Source: JAEZKC01 sp046546375 (GTDB lineage: Bacteria; Fibrobacterota; Chitinivibrionia; Chitinivibrionales; Chitinispirillaceae). Taken from it: a stretch of 64,000 nt of DNA. The first letter of the stretch is position 1. Every line of letters begins with the position of its first letter. Below, piece by piece: positions 34,623 through 42,737 of this stretch. Under the pieces are notes generated by a model. The model did not search any database. It had not been told where the DNA came from and saw only the letters and a list, made by a program, of their open reading frames with translations. The position numbers were made by a program, and so were the translations under genes. The stretch is taken from assembly GCA_046546375.1 (NCBI GenBank), contig JBKGXV010000009.1:1-64000 (forward strand). Direction: 5' to 3'.

Positions 34623-35372
34623 ATGAAAAGAATTCTTGCACTGATCTGTCTGGTGGCTTTCGCACTTCATGCTCAGGAAAGTGATTCTCTGGAGCAGAGT
34701 ACACCTGAGCCGCAAATCCGTCCTCCGGTTGAGGATGAACGCGTCGTGGTTCGCTCCATCCTGGATGAATGCGGGCTGAATGATCTTACGGCGGATGATG
34801 TGGCCACTTTCGAAAATGACCGTGTGGTTGTTCTCGATCTCTCGAACCGGGATCTTTCCCAGGACGGACTGACAGAATTCCCCAAGGATATATTCAAACT
34901 CTATGCGCTCAACGGGCTGATGATTCAGGACAACTGGCTTAAAGAGGTTCCTGAGGAGATCGGAGTTTTAACTGAGCTCAGAGAACTAAATCTGGGCAGC
35001 AATCCGCTGGGTGAACTGCCCTCCTCCATAGGCAACCTTTCAAAACTGATCAAACTGGATATACGCTACTGCAAACTGGAGAATCTGCCTGCGGAATTCG
35101 GTCAGCTTTCAAATCTGGAATACCTTCAGATGTGGGGAAACAGATTCACCACGCTTCCGGAATGTATTTCCAAACTCGAGTCTCTCCAAGAGATATATCT
35201 CAAGGATAACCGGCTGATCTCTCTTCCCGCCTACATAACGGAAATGCCCAATCTGACCTATATCGGGACTCATCTGAACAAGCTCTGCGAGCTGGATCCG
35301 AAGGTGCGAAAGTGGCTTCTGACTAAAGATCGCGGTTATAAGAAGTTTCAGAAGTGTCCGGCTGAAGACTGA
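34623..35372 (+). CDS. secreted leucine-rich-repeat protein
   Basis: A 249-residue exported protein. The signal peptide is MKRILALICLVAFALHA. A short N-terminal cap has the LNDLTADDVATF stretch, and about seven LRR units of 23 residues (LRELNLGSNPLGELPSSIGN, LIKLDIRYCKLENLPAEF and so on) fill residues 90-230. LRRs of the LPxxIGxLxxL type bind proteins. The start follows AGGAGG. It is a monocistron with its own terminator at 35383. The partner is unknown. Confidence 0.9.
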   Translation: MKRILALICLVAFALHAQESDSLEQSTPEPQIRPPVEDERVVVRSILDECGLNDLTADDVATFENDRVVVLDLSNRDLSQDGLTEFPKDIFKLYALNGLMIQDNWLKEVPEEIGVLTELRELNLGSNPLGELPSSIGNLSKLIKLDIRYCKLENLPAEFGQLSNLEYLQMWGNRFTTLPECISKLESLQEIYLKDNRLISLPAYITEMPNLTYIGTHLNKLCELDPKVRKWLLTKDRGYKKFQKCPAED

Positions 35373-35382
35373 TCTTCTTTTG

Positions 35383-35418
35383 GGTTGTGCGTCTTGTAGA
35401 GGGGCGCACAACCTTTCT
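35383..35418 (+). terminator. terminator of LRR gene
   Basis: GGTTGTGCG (35383-35391) pairs perfectly with CGCACAACC (35405-35413). The T-tract is short (TTTCT). Confidence 0.65.
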
Positions 35419-35539
35419 CCTTACAACTGGCTCACATACTCAGTTCCCCAAAACAGTTTGGTAGTGATATTTGCTGGTAGGATAAAGTGGAAACCGTGCT
35501 GGTGAACCGGATAACTACTTCAGACTGCAAGAGGGTGAT

Positions 35540-36625
35540 ATGAATATAGCGGTGGTTATTCCCTGTTACAGGGTTAAGCAGTATGTGATGGGTGTTCTGG
35601 ATAAGATGGGCACAGAAGTGAAAAGTATTTACTGTGTGGATGATGCCTGTCCGGAGAATTCCGGGCAGTTCATTCAGCAGAACTGTACTGATTCCAGAGT
35701 CAGAGTGATCTTCCATTCAAAAAATCAGGGGGTGGGCGGAGCGGTTATCTCCGGTTACAGAGCGGCCATCAAGGAGGGGGCTGATATAGTTGTCAAAATC
35801 GATGGTGACGGGCAGATGGATCCGGCATTCATTCCCACCCTCATACGGCCTCTGGTGGAACGGCAGGCGGATTATACCAAAGGCGACCGCTTCTATCTTA
35901 TGGAGTTTCTGCGTGGAATGCCGTTCATGCGCAAAATGGGCAATGCCATGCTTTCCTTTCTGAATAAATTCTCCACCGGATACTGGAATGTTTTCGATCC
36001 CACCAACGGCTATACCGCAATCCATACCAGTGTTGCAGCGGACCTGCCTCTTGACAAGATATCCAGGAGATACTTTTTTGAATCGGACATGCTCTTTCAG
36101 CTCAGTATCATAAGAGCGGTGGTGAAGGATGTGCCGATGAGGTCGGTGTATCAGGGGGAGGTAAGCAGCCTCAGGATAAACAAAATAGCAGGTGAGTTCA
36201 TGGTCCACCACTGCAGCAACTTCGTAAAACGCGTGTTCTACAGCTATTTCATCCGGAACTTCACGCTGGGCTCACTTGAACTGGTGTGCGGGTTACTCCT
36301 TTTGGTTACCGGTATTACAGTGGGGGCTTTTAACTGGTCGGGGAGTGTGAATACAGGAATCGCCGCAACGGCCGGAACCGTCATGCTTTCTGCGCTTCCC
36401 ATCGCCCTGGGCATCCAGCTCATACTCGCGTTCCTGGGAGAGGACATAAGCATGGTGCCGAAGGTTCCGCTGAGTCTGAACAGGGAAGTGAATCTTATCA
36501 AAATGGAGCTGGTGGAGAATTCCGATGGGGAGCCTCTTGTTTTCAGCTCCCGTAAAGGGATAGATGCTGCAGATTGCAGAAAGGGGAACAGGTCGGTTTC
36601 AGTTGCGTCCAGACGGGAGACGTGA
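35540..36625 (+). CDS. family 2 glycosyltransferase with two C-terminal membrane helices
   Basis: A 361-residue GT-A enzyme of the DPM1/GtrB type. It opens with VVIPCYRV and then has the nucleotide-sugar site VVKIDGDGQMDP and a FFESDML stretch. Two membrane helices lie near residues 235-260 and 270-300. Such enzymes charge polyprenyl phosphate with a sugar for later transfer in the periplasm. It converges with the GtrA gene and overlaps it by 27 nt at the 3' end. GtrA is the usual flippase partner, so a functional pair is probable despite opposite orientation. The start follows AGAGGG. Confidence 0.9.
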   Translation: MNIAVVIPCYRVKQYVMGVLDKMGTEVKSIYCVDDACPENSGQFIQQNCTDSRVRVIFHSKNQGVGGAVISGYRAAIKEGADIVVKIDGDGQMDPAFIPTLIRPLVERQADYTKGDRFYLMEFLRGMPFMRKMGNAMLSFLNKFSTGYWNVFDPTNGYTAIHTSVAADLPLDKISRRYFFESDMLFQLSIIRAVVKDVPMRSVYQGEVSSLRINKIAGEFMVHHCSNFVKRVFYSYFIRNFTLGSLELVCGLLLLVTGITVGAFNWSGSVNTGIAATAGTVMLSALPIALGIQLILAFLGEDISMVPKVPLSLNREVNLIKMELVENSDGEPLVFSSRKGIDAADCRKGNRSVSVASRRET

Positions 36626-37075
36626 AAGAAGCTTGATGACAGTATCATTGTAGACGAACACTTTGTAGAAGGTGAAATTCCATACCGTCATAAAACAAAT
36701 CACTCCCAGTTTTGAGATGTGTGCCCCGAGACTCAGTTTCTGAAGCATCAGAAAGATGAGTACGTTTGATATGATCAGGTTTGCTCCGGCAAGAAGAAGG
36801 TATTTCACCACCTGCCCTGTAAGTCTGCCCTCCGACTTGAATACCCAGATCCGGTTGAGAGTGAAACTTATCAGACATCCCAGGCCGCTGCTCAGGGAGT
36901 GTTTGAGCATGTATCCCGGCACAGAGGCTTCTATTCCGATATTCATATAGCGCAAGAACAGCTCATAGGTCCCGAAATCGGCTGCGAAGGCCAGAAACCC
37001 AATGGTGAGAAACCGCACGAATTCGCCGCGGATTTTCGAAGTGATAAACAATGGTTTCGATACCAGTTTCAGCAT
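36599..37075 (-). CDS. GtrA-family membrane protein
   Basis: A 158-residue protein with four membrane helices in the GtrA pattern. FVRFLTIGFLAFAADFGTYELFLRYM, LGCLISFTLNRIWVFKS with the conserved NRxWVF motif, and a last helix followed by KVFVYND are visible. GtrA proteins flip polyprenyl-linked sugars or serve polysaccharide export. It lies antiparallel to the GT2 gene with a 27-nt overlap of coding ends. Confidence 0.88.
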   Translation of the reverse strand: MLKLVSKPLFITSKIRGEFVRFLTIGFLAFAADFGTYELFLRYMNIGIEASVPGYMLKHSLSSGLGCLISFTLNRIWVFKSEGRLTGQVVKYLLLAGANLIISNVLIFLMLQKLSLGAHISKLGVICFMTVWNFTFYKVFVYNDTVIKLLSRLPSGRN

Positions 37076-37334
37076 AAGAATTATTTACTATTGAGGTGCA
37101 AACACGTCGCACAGCGCTTTCAGTTATTCACAGTGATGCTACGATTATACCCGCAACAACTCCTGCAATAACCGGTCCGGTTGTGACCGTGCTTCTTGGC
37201 GGAATGTGGGCCTCATATCCTCTTTCCTAATCAAATATTGTCGCGTCTTTTTCCGCTCTGTGTTCCTGAAAACGGCATGAATTGTGAAAGGACATATCTC
37301 CATAACTCCCTTATCCCGATCAAAGGAGCAGGTC

Positions 37335-38123
37335 ATGAAATCCGTTGATTACAAAGCCTCTCTGCTCAAAAAAACTGCATCTGCAGCGTTTCTCTTCCTG
37401 ATGGTGTTTTGCGCATTCCCGGTCAAAGCTCAGGAGTGCAGCCGGTTACTCGAGCAGGGAGATGAGTACTATGCCCAATTCGATAACAGGCAAGCCTTGG
37501 AGTACTACCGCAGGGCCCATCAGCAGTGCCCGGAATCCTTTGAGGCAATTACGAAAACGGGGCAGCTTCTCAACGATATGGGACTTCAGCTGACCGGCGA
37601 TTCCGCGGTGGAGTACTACCGCAGGGCACTGCGGCTTTCAGATACTATTATAGCCCAGTTTCCCGATTCCGCGCAGTCATACTTTTTCAGGGCCTATTCT
37701 GCAGGCAATCTGGCAAGGGTAAGCAGTGGAAGGGAAAAGGTGCGCCTGTCCAGGCTCGTGGTGGAGAATGCGGAAAAATCGATTGCTCTGGATTCGACAT
37801 ATTCCCGGCCTTACGTGGTGCTTGGGGGGTATTACCGGGAAGTGGCCACCGCCAACAGTTTTCTGAAGTTTCTGGCACGAATGATTTACGGTTCCGTTCC
37901 GGATGGAACGCTTGAGGATTCGGAGGCCAGTCTGCTGCAGGCGCTGAGGCTTAATCCGGAAAATATCTACGCTCATTTCGAACTGGGCAAGACCTATCTG
38001 GAAATGGACCGGCCCGAGGACGCTCAAAAACATCTGGAGCGTGTTCTAAAGCTCCCGGTTCAGAACTATTACGGGCAGGTGATGAAGCAAAAGAGCAGGG
38101 AGATGCTTGAGGACATGAATTAG
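37335..38123 (+). CDS. exported TPR protein
   Basis: A 262-residue protein with a signal peptide (SLLKKTASAAFLFLMVFCAFPVKA, residues 9-32) behind AAAGGAG. The mature part consists of TPR-like helices. LLEQGDEYYAQFDNRQALEYYRRA and NIYAHFELGKTYLEMDRPEDAQKHLERVL are clear, and two or three more degenerate ones lie between. It is a scaffold for unknown periplasmic partners. The frame is open back to 37284 but the ribosome site and signal peptide fix the start. It is a monocistron. Confidence 0.85.
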   Translation: MKSVDYKASLLKKTASAAFLFLMVFCAFPVKAQECSRLLEQGDEYYAQFDNRQALEYYRRAHQQCPESFEAITKTGQLLNDMGLQLTGDSAVEYYRRALRLSDTIIAQFPDSAQSYFFRAYSAGNLARVSSGREKVRLSRLVVENAEKSIALDSTYSRPYVVLGGYYREVATANSFLKFLARMIYGSVPDGTLEDSEASLLQALRLNPENIYAHFELGKTYLEMDRPEDAQKHLERVLKLPVQNYYGQVMKQKSREMLEDMN

Positions 38124-38418
38124 AGAATTGACAATCCGAAATTGATGTGAACTAGTGAATTCGACCCAGTATAATTTACATTTAAGTAAAATTTGCCGGT
38201 TTTTTGCGTTCACAGATCGAATGGCTGAGGGCATAGCCGAGCCTGAAGGCGATATATGCTATGTTCATGTCCGTTTGGAGAAGAAGCCGTCTAATCCGTT
38301 TTTGTGCTCTTTGCGTCTTTGCACATGTATCCCTGCACGCTTCACTTCCGAACCGTTTTACGGAAATGTATATTGTATTTATCTGTTCTTTTTGGCGCTT
38401 CACAAAAAGGGGTTACTC
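38124..38418. other. 295-bp noncoding gap with degenerate repeat
   Basis: No convincing gene. A stretch at about 38295-38320 (GTGCTCTTTGCGTCTTTGCAC) is an inverted and degenerate relative of the GCAGAG/GCGCAGA repeats at 6194-6220. Open frames here have atypical composition. Confidence 0.4.
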
Positions 38419-38499
38419 ATGGATAAACAGAACAAACCCGAAAACAGAGGCAGACTGCAGAACCTTCTGGAGGGAAGGGGCGGAGAAGAGAATGTTTAG
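38419..38499 (+). CDS. 26-residue possible small protein
   Basis: ATG 38419 follows AAAAAGGGG with a 7-nt gap, a good ribosome site. The product is hydrophilic (MDKQNKPENRGRLQNLLEGR ending GGEENV) and has no recognisable family. It precedes the decayed ISL3 region. It may be a real small protein or a remnant of a longer one. Confidence 0.35.
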   Translation: MDKQNKPENRGRLQNLLEGRGGEENV

Positions 38500-38775
38500 A
38501 GAACCTGAGGTTTAATGATGAGAATCGATGTCATATTTGTTTCGGCATTGAGGGGCGCGCAAGCGAGTGCGCGGGCTCTTTTTTCGCATTCCGGCCGCAA
38601 GCTGGGGGAACTGCTCAAGGATTCCTATGAAATACGCCAGAGGTTTCATATGCAGATGTGGGAAGGGCGGGATAGGAGATGGAGCAGCGGTTCTTTCGGA
38701 GATGGAGGTGCTCCCCGGGTTAAAATGTCCATGATTTCTGCTCCCATAAAAGTTTGGATTAACAGGTCTATTTTC

Positions 38776-39135
38776 ATGAAAAAACGAAGCTGCAATTCGT
38801 GTGATTCATCACTGAAATTTTGTTCTTTTGTTTCATTACTGTTCAGTTTTACTTGCTGTTTCAGCATAGTTTCGGAAGCACAGCAAAACTTCAAATATGA
38901 CAGCTGCAAAACGGCAGCTTGCATTAATGCAGGTCTGATTGATACTGACGCAAAGCATCAAATTACAAATGCCCTTGGTGAAAGTGTGAACGCCAAGATC
39001 GAAAAAGCAAAACGAATGGCATGCGGTTTTCGAAATCGGGATCATTATAAAACAGCTATCTATTTCCACTGCGGCGGTCTGGATCTCTATCCCCGCCCAG
39101 CGACAAAGTCGAATTTACGATGGGCACCGGCCTAG
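38776..39135 (+). pseudogene. secreted-protein N-terminus fused to a transposase tail
   Basis: A 119-residue chimaera. Residues 1-45 (MKKRSCNSCDSSLKFCSFVS ... VSEAQQN) look like a signal peptide and short mature part. From about residue 58 the sequence becomes the C-terminal end of an ISL3-type transposase (QITNALGESVNAKIEKAKR, ACGFRNRDHYKTAIYFHCGG). This looks like a host gene broken by a mobile element of which only the last 60 residues survive. The open frame extends upstream to 38515 but with no family support. Not expected to be functional as fused. Confidence 0.55.
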
Positions 39136-39178
39136 ACACAAGATGTGGGGGGTACCCACGAAAAAGTCGGAAGTGCCG
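38949..39178 (+). mobile_element. ISL3-family IS remnant (transposase end and one terminal repeat)
   Basis: The transposase C-terminus (38949-39135) is followed by GGGGTACCCACGAAAAAGTC at 39147-39166, continuing to 39178. Read on the minus strand, this is the 5' GGCACTTCCGACTTTTTCGT type terminal repeat seen in ISL3 relatives. The left part of the element, including the catalytic region, is missing. No target duplication could be located. Confidence 0.55.
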
Positions 39179-39209
39179 TTTTTTTTCTAAATAACCGAAT
39201 GAAAGAAAA

Positions 39210-39785
39210 ATGAAAATGTATTCAAAAAACGGAATCAGACAGACTATGAGATTGATAATAGTATTACCCATTCTGCTAGTATCCATAGGGTGTTCACACT
39301 CCATCAGACGTTACGGGTATGAAAAAGACAGAAATGCCGAAATAGTAGAGAGTTGTCGCATAAACTTTTTCAGAGGAATGCCTACCGATACTGCTGCGTA
39401 TCAGGTGGTCGGGAAAATCAAAATTGGAGATACGGGGTTTTCAACAAAGTGCCACGAAAATGATGCAATCAGAATCTTGAAAAAAGAAGCTTGTCTGCTG
39501 GGTGCTGACGCAGTGAATATCACAGATGAGAAGAGGTCAGATTTATGGAGTACTTGCTACAGAGCGGAAGCCGAATTTCTCAAGGAAAAATCACAGGGTC
39601 AAATTCATGAGGTTGAAAATATTACGGTTGTTGGAGCGGTCGACCCGATAAATTATCAGCATGATACAGATTCAACTTCAATTGAAAGCAGAGTAAAAGG
39701 TGATAAGAGTAGAAATATGGTGATACGATGGTCATCCCTGGCGGTGGGATTCTTGGCTGGATTTCTTTTGACTTGGAGTCCATGA
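39210..39785 (+). CDS. lipoprotein, DUF4156-like region
   Basis: A 191-residue protein. A hydrophobic lipoprotein signal (RLIIVLPILLVSIGC, cysteine about residue 28) is followed by a domain with a Cys pair. A conserved-looking stretch RILKKEACLLGADAVNITDEK resembles small YbjQ/DUF4156 lipoproteins. A second hydrophobic helix (WSSLAVGFLAGFLLTW) ends the protein. The start could be 39210 or 39246. No strong ribosome site. It lies directly downstream of the IS remnant. Confidence 0.65.
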   Translation: MKMYSKNGIRQTMRLIIVLPILLVSIGCSHSIRRYGYEKDRNAEIVESCRINFFRGMPTDTAAYQVVGKIKIGDTGFSTKCHENDAIRILKKEACLLGADAVNITDEKRSDLWSTCYRAEAEFLKEKSQGQIHEVENITVVGAVDPINYQHDTDSTSIESRVKGDKSRNMVIRWSSLAVGFLAGFLLTWSP

Positions 39786-40316
39786 TCCGTGATCATTTGC
39801 GAATAGTTTTTATTATTAGCGCTTTTATGAATATCATAAAGAGAACTTTTTTGAATAACAAATACCTGCTCTTATCCTTTTGACAATATTTCCGTTTTCC
39901 TTCATCTGAGATAAAACTAAAAGGTGTCCTGTCTGAGGTAATCATGATTTTACTGATATTTCTCCTCCCTTATCTCAAATAACTTTTCCGCTCCACCTGA
40001 AAACGGCTTCTGTTATGAAATCTTGTCCAAGTTGGGAATAAACCGGGGTAAGGTCAAAGAGAAAACAATGAGAAACTTGACCGTTATGATGGCTTGTCAG
40101 GCTTGTTCCATCTTTTTGATGGAGAAGAGAAGCTATTGAGTTCTATCCGGTATGCGTTCAAAATAGCTATGCAAAAGTTGCATAAAAACTTATGCATATC
40201 GTTCTTTATCACTGGTGCACATGTATATATTTTTAACAGATGATTCTGCATTTCAGGCGTGATTTGGTATTGTTTGCTAACCGATGAATCGGATACGGAT
40301 GGAAAGAAGAACAGAT
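39786..40316. other. 531-bp gap, AT-rich, with a 15-bp palindrome
   Basis: No supported gene. ATGCAA-AAG-TTGCAT at 40169-40183 is a perfect inverted repeat that could be an operator or a DNA-binding site for the gene at 40317. Nothing else stands out. Confidence 0.4.
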
Positions 40317-40880
40317 ATGGATACATTCAAGGGTTATATGATTCCTGGGATCTGTTTTGAAAGCGACTACTGCATCTGTTTTTACAGGTGGAGAGAAAGC
40401 CCTTTGGTAGCAAAACAGTTGACAGAGTTGTGGGTGATAATGCCTGATGATAGGAGAGCCTGTTTCGTGGATCGGGGGGAGGGAGTTGATCTCTTCAGGA
40501 AATATCACGATTTCGATGAGGTTGAAGCATCAGAAATCGATGTCGAAGAGAGCCAGAATTCATTGAAGATTACAGTACATGAAAAAGAAAAGGAAATATT
40601 TCAAGCGGAGATCACCATCAAGTTAACTTTTGGGAACAGATTGGTTAATTTTCTTCTGAAGAGGACCGGAGGTGCTAGTACATTCAGAAAGGGGAAAACC
40701 GAAACCGGCAGAGAATTTGTAAACAAGCCTGAAAGGATAATAACTATTTCCGACACCAGAGCAGTTTTCAATGGAAATGATTTGGGAAAAACAGTCAGGC
40801 CGAGGAGGAGAATACAGTTCGGTGATGCCGGGATTGCAGCTAAACCGATAGTGAATTATTGTTCACAGGTGTGTGGCTGA
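40317..40880 (+). CDS. hypothetical protein
   Basis: A 187-residue protein that I do not recognise. It is mostly hydrophilic, without signal peptide or helix. It has cysteines near the N-terminus (GICFESDYCICFYRW) and a basic C-terminal half (FRKGKTETGREFVNKPER). The start is probably the ATG at 40317 (MDTFKGY). In-frame starts at 40284 and 40299 exist. It is surrounded by noncoding or decayed DNA, which suggests an accessory or horizontally acquired gene. Confidence 0.55.
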   Translation: MDTFKGYMIPGICFESDYCICFYRWRESPLVAKQLTELWVIMPDDRRACFVDRGEGVDLFRKYHDFDEVEASEIDVEESQNSLKITVHEKEKEIFQAEITIKLTFGNRLVNFLLKRTGGASTFRKGKTETGREFVNKPERIITISDTRAVFNGNDLGKTVRPRRRIQFGDAGIAAKPIVNYCSQVCG

Positions 40881-40957
40881 TCTGAAACGTCCATCGCATT
40901 TGACAGAATGCGTAAACAGAAGGAATTGAGCTACACGAATATGGGGCTAACCAGAAT

Positions 40958-41047
40958 ATGAAATATTTCATGGTAGACGTTTTCTGTAAAGAACGGTATT
41001 CAGGTAATCAGTTGGCGGTGGTAATCGGCCCTGAGACAGAGCAGTAG
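40958..41047 (+). pseudogene. truncated PhzF-like N-terminus
   Basis: Twenty-nine codons starting with MKYFMVDVFCKERYSGNQLA match the beginning of PhzF/epimerase-fold proteins, then a TAG follows. The rest of the gene is missing, so this is a fragment. Confidence 0.6.
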
Positions 41048-41080
41048 AGATCAGTAATCATACAGAACACTTCATAATCG

Positions 41081-41302
41081 ATGCTCCTGAGAAAAACTGG
41101 TGCATTCACTTTGTCGCTTGTCGCGGAGGTGGACGGCAGGGTGATGGGGCATATTGCCTTTTCACCCTCTGACGGAACCCGGGACTGGTACGGACTGGGT
41201 CCCGTTTCGGTGCTTCCCGAGTACCAGCGTCAGGGCATTGGCAAAACTCTCATCAATGAGGGGCTTTCAAAACTCAAAAGAATGGGTGCCAAGAAACCTT
41301 AA
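41081..41302 (+). pseudogene. truncated GNAT acetyltransferase
   Basis: 73 codons cover only the middle of a GNAT domain: SLVAEVDGRVMGHIAFSPSD and the acetyl-CoA motif LPEYQRQGIGKTLINEGLSK. The usual C-terminal strands are absent because the frame stops after MGAKKP. The N-terminus is also short. It lies next to the PhzF remnant, so both look like debris of one deletion event. Confidence 0.65.
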
Positions 41303-41336
41303 AGTAAACTGACCATTTACCAAAAAGGACAATAGT

Positions 41337-41810
41337 GTGCAAAGCAAAACACGGTTTATCTGCCCGCTTGTTACTGTAAGGGATGTGGATGCATCCAGAA
41401 AATTTTATGAAAACGCGCTTGATCAGAAAGTGACAGATGATTTCGGGGAGAATGTGGTGTTCGAGGGTGGCTTCTCCATTCACCAGAGAGATCATTATGC
41501 TAAGCTGATCGGTAACCGACGGATTGCTCCCGGAGGGAACTGCTATGAACTCTATTTTGAAAATGATAATCTGGATGAAATCCTCAAGCGGCTTGAAGAG
41601 GCAGAGGTGACATTCATTCACAAGATTGTTACCCATCCCTGGCAGCAGAGAGCTGTGCGCTTCTACGATCCCGACATGAACATTATAGAGGTGGGGGAGT
41701 CTATGGAGACGGTCTGCATAAGGCTTGAAAGTGAAGGGAAGTCGCCCCGGGAAATCGTGGAACTCACTTCTTTAGGCATGGAGTTTGTAGATAGGGTTCT
41801 TGATAGATAA
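41337..41810 (+). CDS. VOC-family (glyoxalase/bleomycin-resistance fold) protein
   Basis: A 157-residue vicinal-oxygen-chelate fold protein. The beta-alpha-beta unit is recognised by FICPLVTVRDVDASRKFYENAL at the start and WQQRAVRFYDPDMNIIEVGE near residue 115. The GTG at 41337 follows AAAGGA. Its C-terminal extension of about 35 residues (SMETVCIRLESEGKSPREIV) is longer than minimal VOC proteins. Enzymatic role (glyoxalase, dioxygenase or binding) cannot be told. A bidirectional terminator follows. Confidence 0.85.
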   Translation: MQSKTRFICPLVTVRDVDASRKFYENALDQKVTDDFGENVVFEGGFSIHQRDHYAKLIGNRRIAPGGNCYELYFENDNLDEILKRLEEAEVTFIHKIVTHPWQQRAVRFYDPDMNIIEVGESMETVCIRLESEGKSPREIVELTSLGMEFVDRVLDR

Positions 41811-41816
41811 AACAAA

Positions 41817-41840
41817 AAAGGACCTCACATGAGGTCCTTT
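41817..41840. terminator. bidirectional terminator between VOC gene and hisG
   Basis: AAAGGACCTC-ACAT-GAGGTCCTTT is a perfect 10-bp hairpin with A and T ends, fitting termination of both convergent genes. Confidence 0.85.
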
Positions 41841-41867
41841 CAAAACAAATCGTACTGGTTTCACAAA

Positions 41868-42737
41868 TCAGGCAATGATTCTGCTCACGGGATACTCCAC
41901 AATCCCCGAAGCACCCGCCCTCTTGAGAAGCGGGATGACATGCTTGGTCTGCTGAAAGGGAAGGATCGTCTCGACCGCGCACCATCCGGAATCCGAAAGG
42001 TGGGACACGGTGGGGTTGTGAAGCGCAGGCAGGATTTTCAGTATCTGTTCGAGATTCTGCTGTTCGGCGTTGCACTTGAGTCCCACATAGTTTTCCGCAT
42101 TCAGGGTTCCGTGCAGAAGCATTTCCAGATTCTCAAGTTTCCCCCGTTTTTCCTCATCAGCCCACGCTTCCTTGTTGGCGATCACGACTGTGCATGTTTC
42201 CATGAGTACGTCGATTATGCGCAGCCGGTTTGCACGGAGTGATGAACCGGTTTCGGTAATGTCCACAATTGCATCTACCAGTCTGGGAGGTTTCACTTCA
42301 GTAGCTCCCCAGGAAAATTCGACATCCACATCAACACCCTTGGAATCGAAAAAACGCTTGGTAGTTGACACCAGTTCGGTAGCCACACGTTTCCCTTTGA
42401 GATCTTCGGCTGTTTGAAAAGGAGATTCTTCCGGAACAGCAAGCACCCAGCGGCATTTCTGCCTTGATGCTTTGCTGTAACGCAGCTCGGTCACTTCCTT
42501 TATGTCGGCGTTGTTCTCAGCGACCCAGTCCTGGCCTGTTATTCCAGAGTCGATAATTCCCTGCTCCACATAGCGGGGAATCTCCTGGGGGCGCATCACT
42601 ATGAGATCAAGCTCGGGATCATCACAGGAAGGATAATAGGATCTTTCCTTGCGTTTGATATGGATACCGGCCTTGTTGAAAAGTCCGACAGTTGACTGCT
42701 CGAGACTTCCTTTGGGCAAACCTAACGAGAGCTTCAC
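41868..42737 (-). CDS. hisG: ATP phosphoribosyltransferase, long form
   Basis: The first, feedback-regulated step of histidine synthesis. The 289 residues include the catalytic domain (KLSLGLPKGSLEQSTVGLF, DSGITGQDWVAE, VDIVDITETGSSLRANRL style phosphate loop) and the C-terminal ACT-like regulatory domain. This makes it the long, HisZ-independent form. I start at GTG 42737, which follows AGGTGCA and overlaps the etfA stop by 4 nt. Upstream in-frame codons would lie inside etfA. Co-translation with the electron-transfer flavoprotein genes is notable, because hisC-hisB are 39 kb away. Confidence 0.95.
   Translation of the reverse strand: MKLSLGLPKGSLEQSTVGLFNKAGIHIKRKERSYYPSCDDPELDLIVMRPQEIPRYVEQGIIDSGITGQDWVAENNADIKEVTELRYSKASRQKCRWVLAVPEESPFQTAEDLKGKRVATELVSTTKRFFDSKGVDVDVEFSWGATEVKPPRLVDAIVDITETGSSLRANRLRIIDVLMETCTVVIANKEAWADEEKRGKLENLEMLLHGTLNAENYVGLKCNAEQQNLEQILKILPALHNPTVSHLSDSGWCAVETILPFQQTKHVIPLLKRAGASGIVEYPVSRIIA

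Noticed and set aside
38155..38499. Long ORF ahead of the 26-residue frame
   Set aside because: Composition is repeat-like (CSLRLCTC), with no ribosome site. Only the last 26 codons have a supported start.
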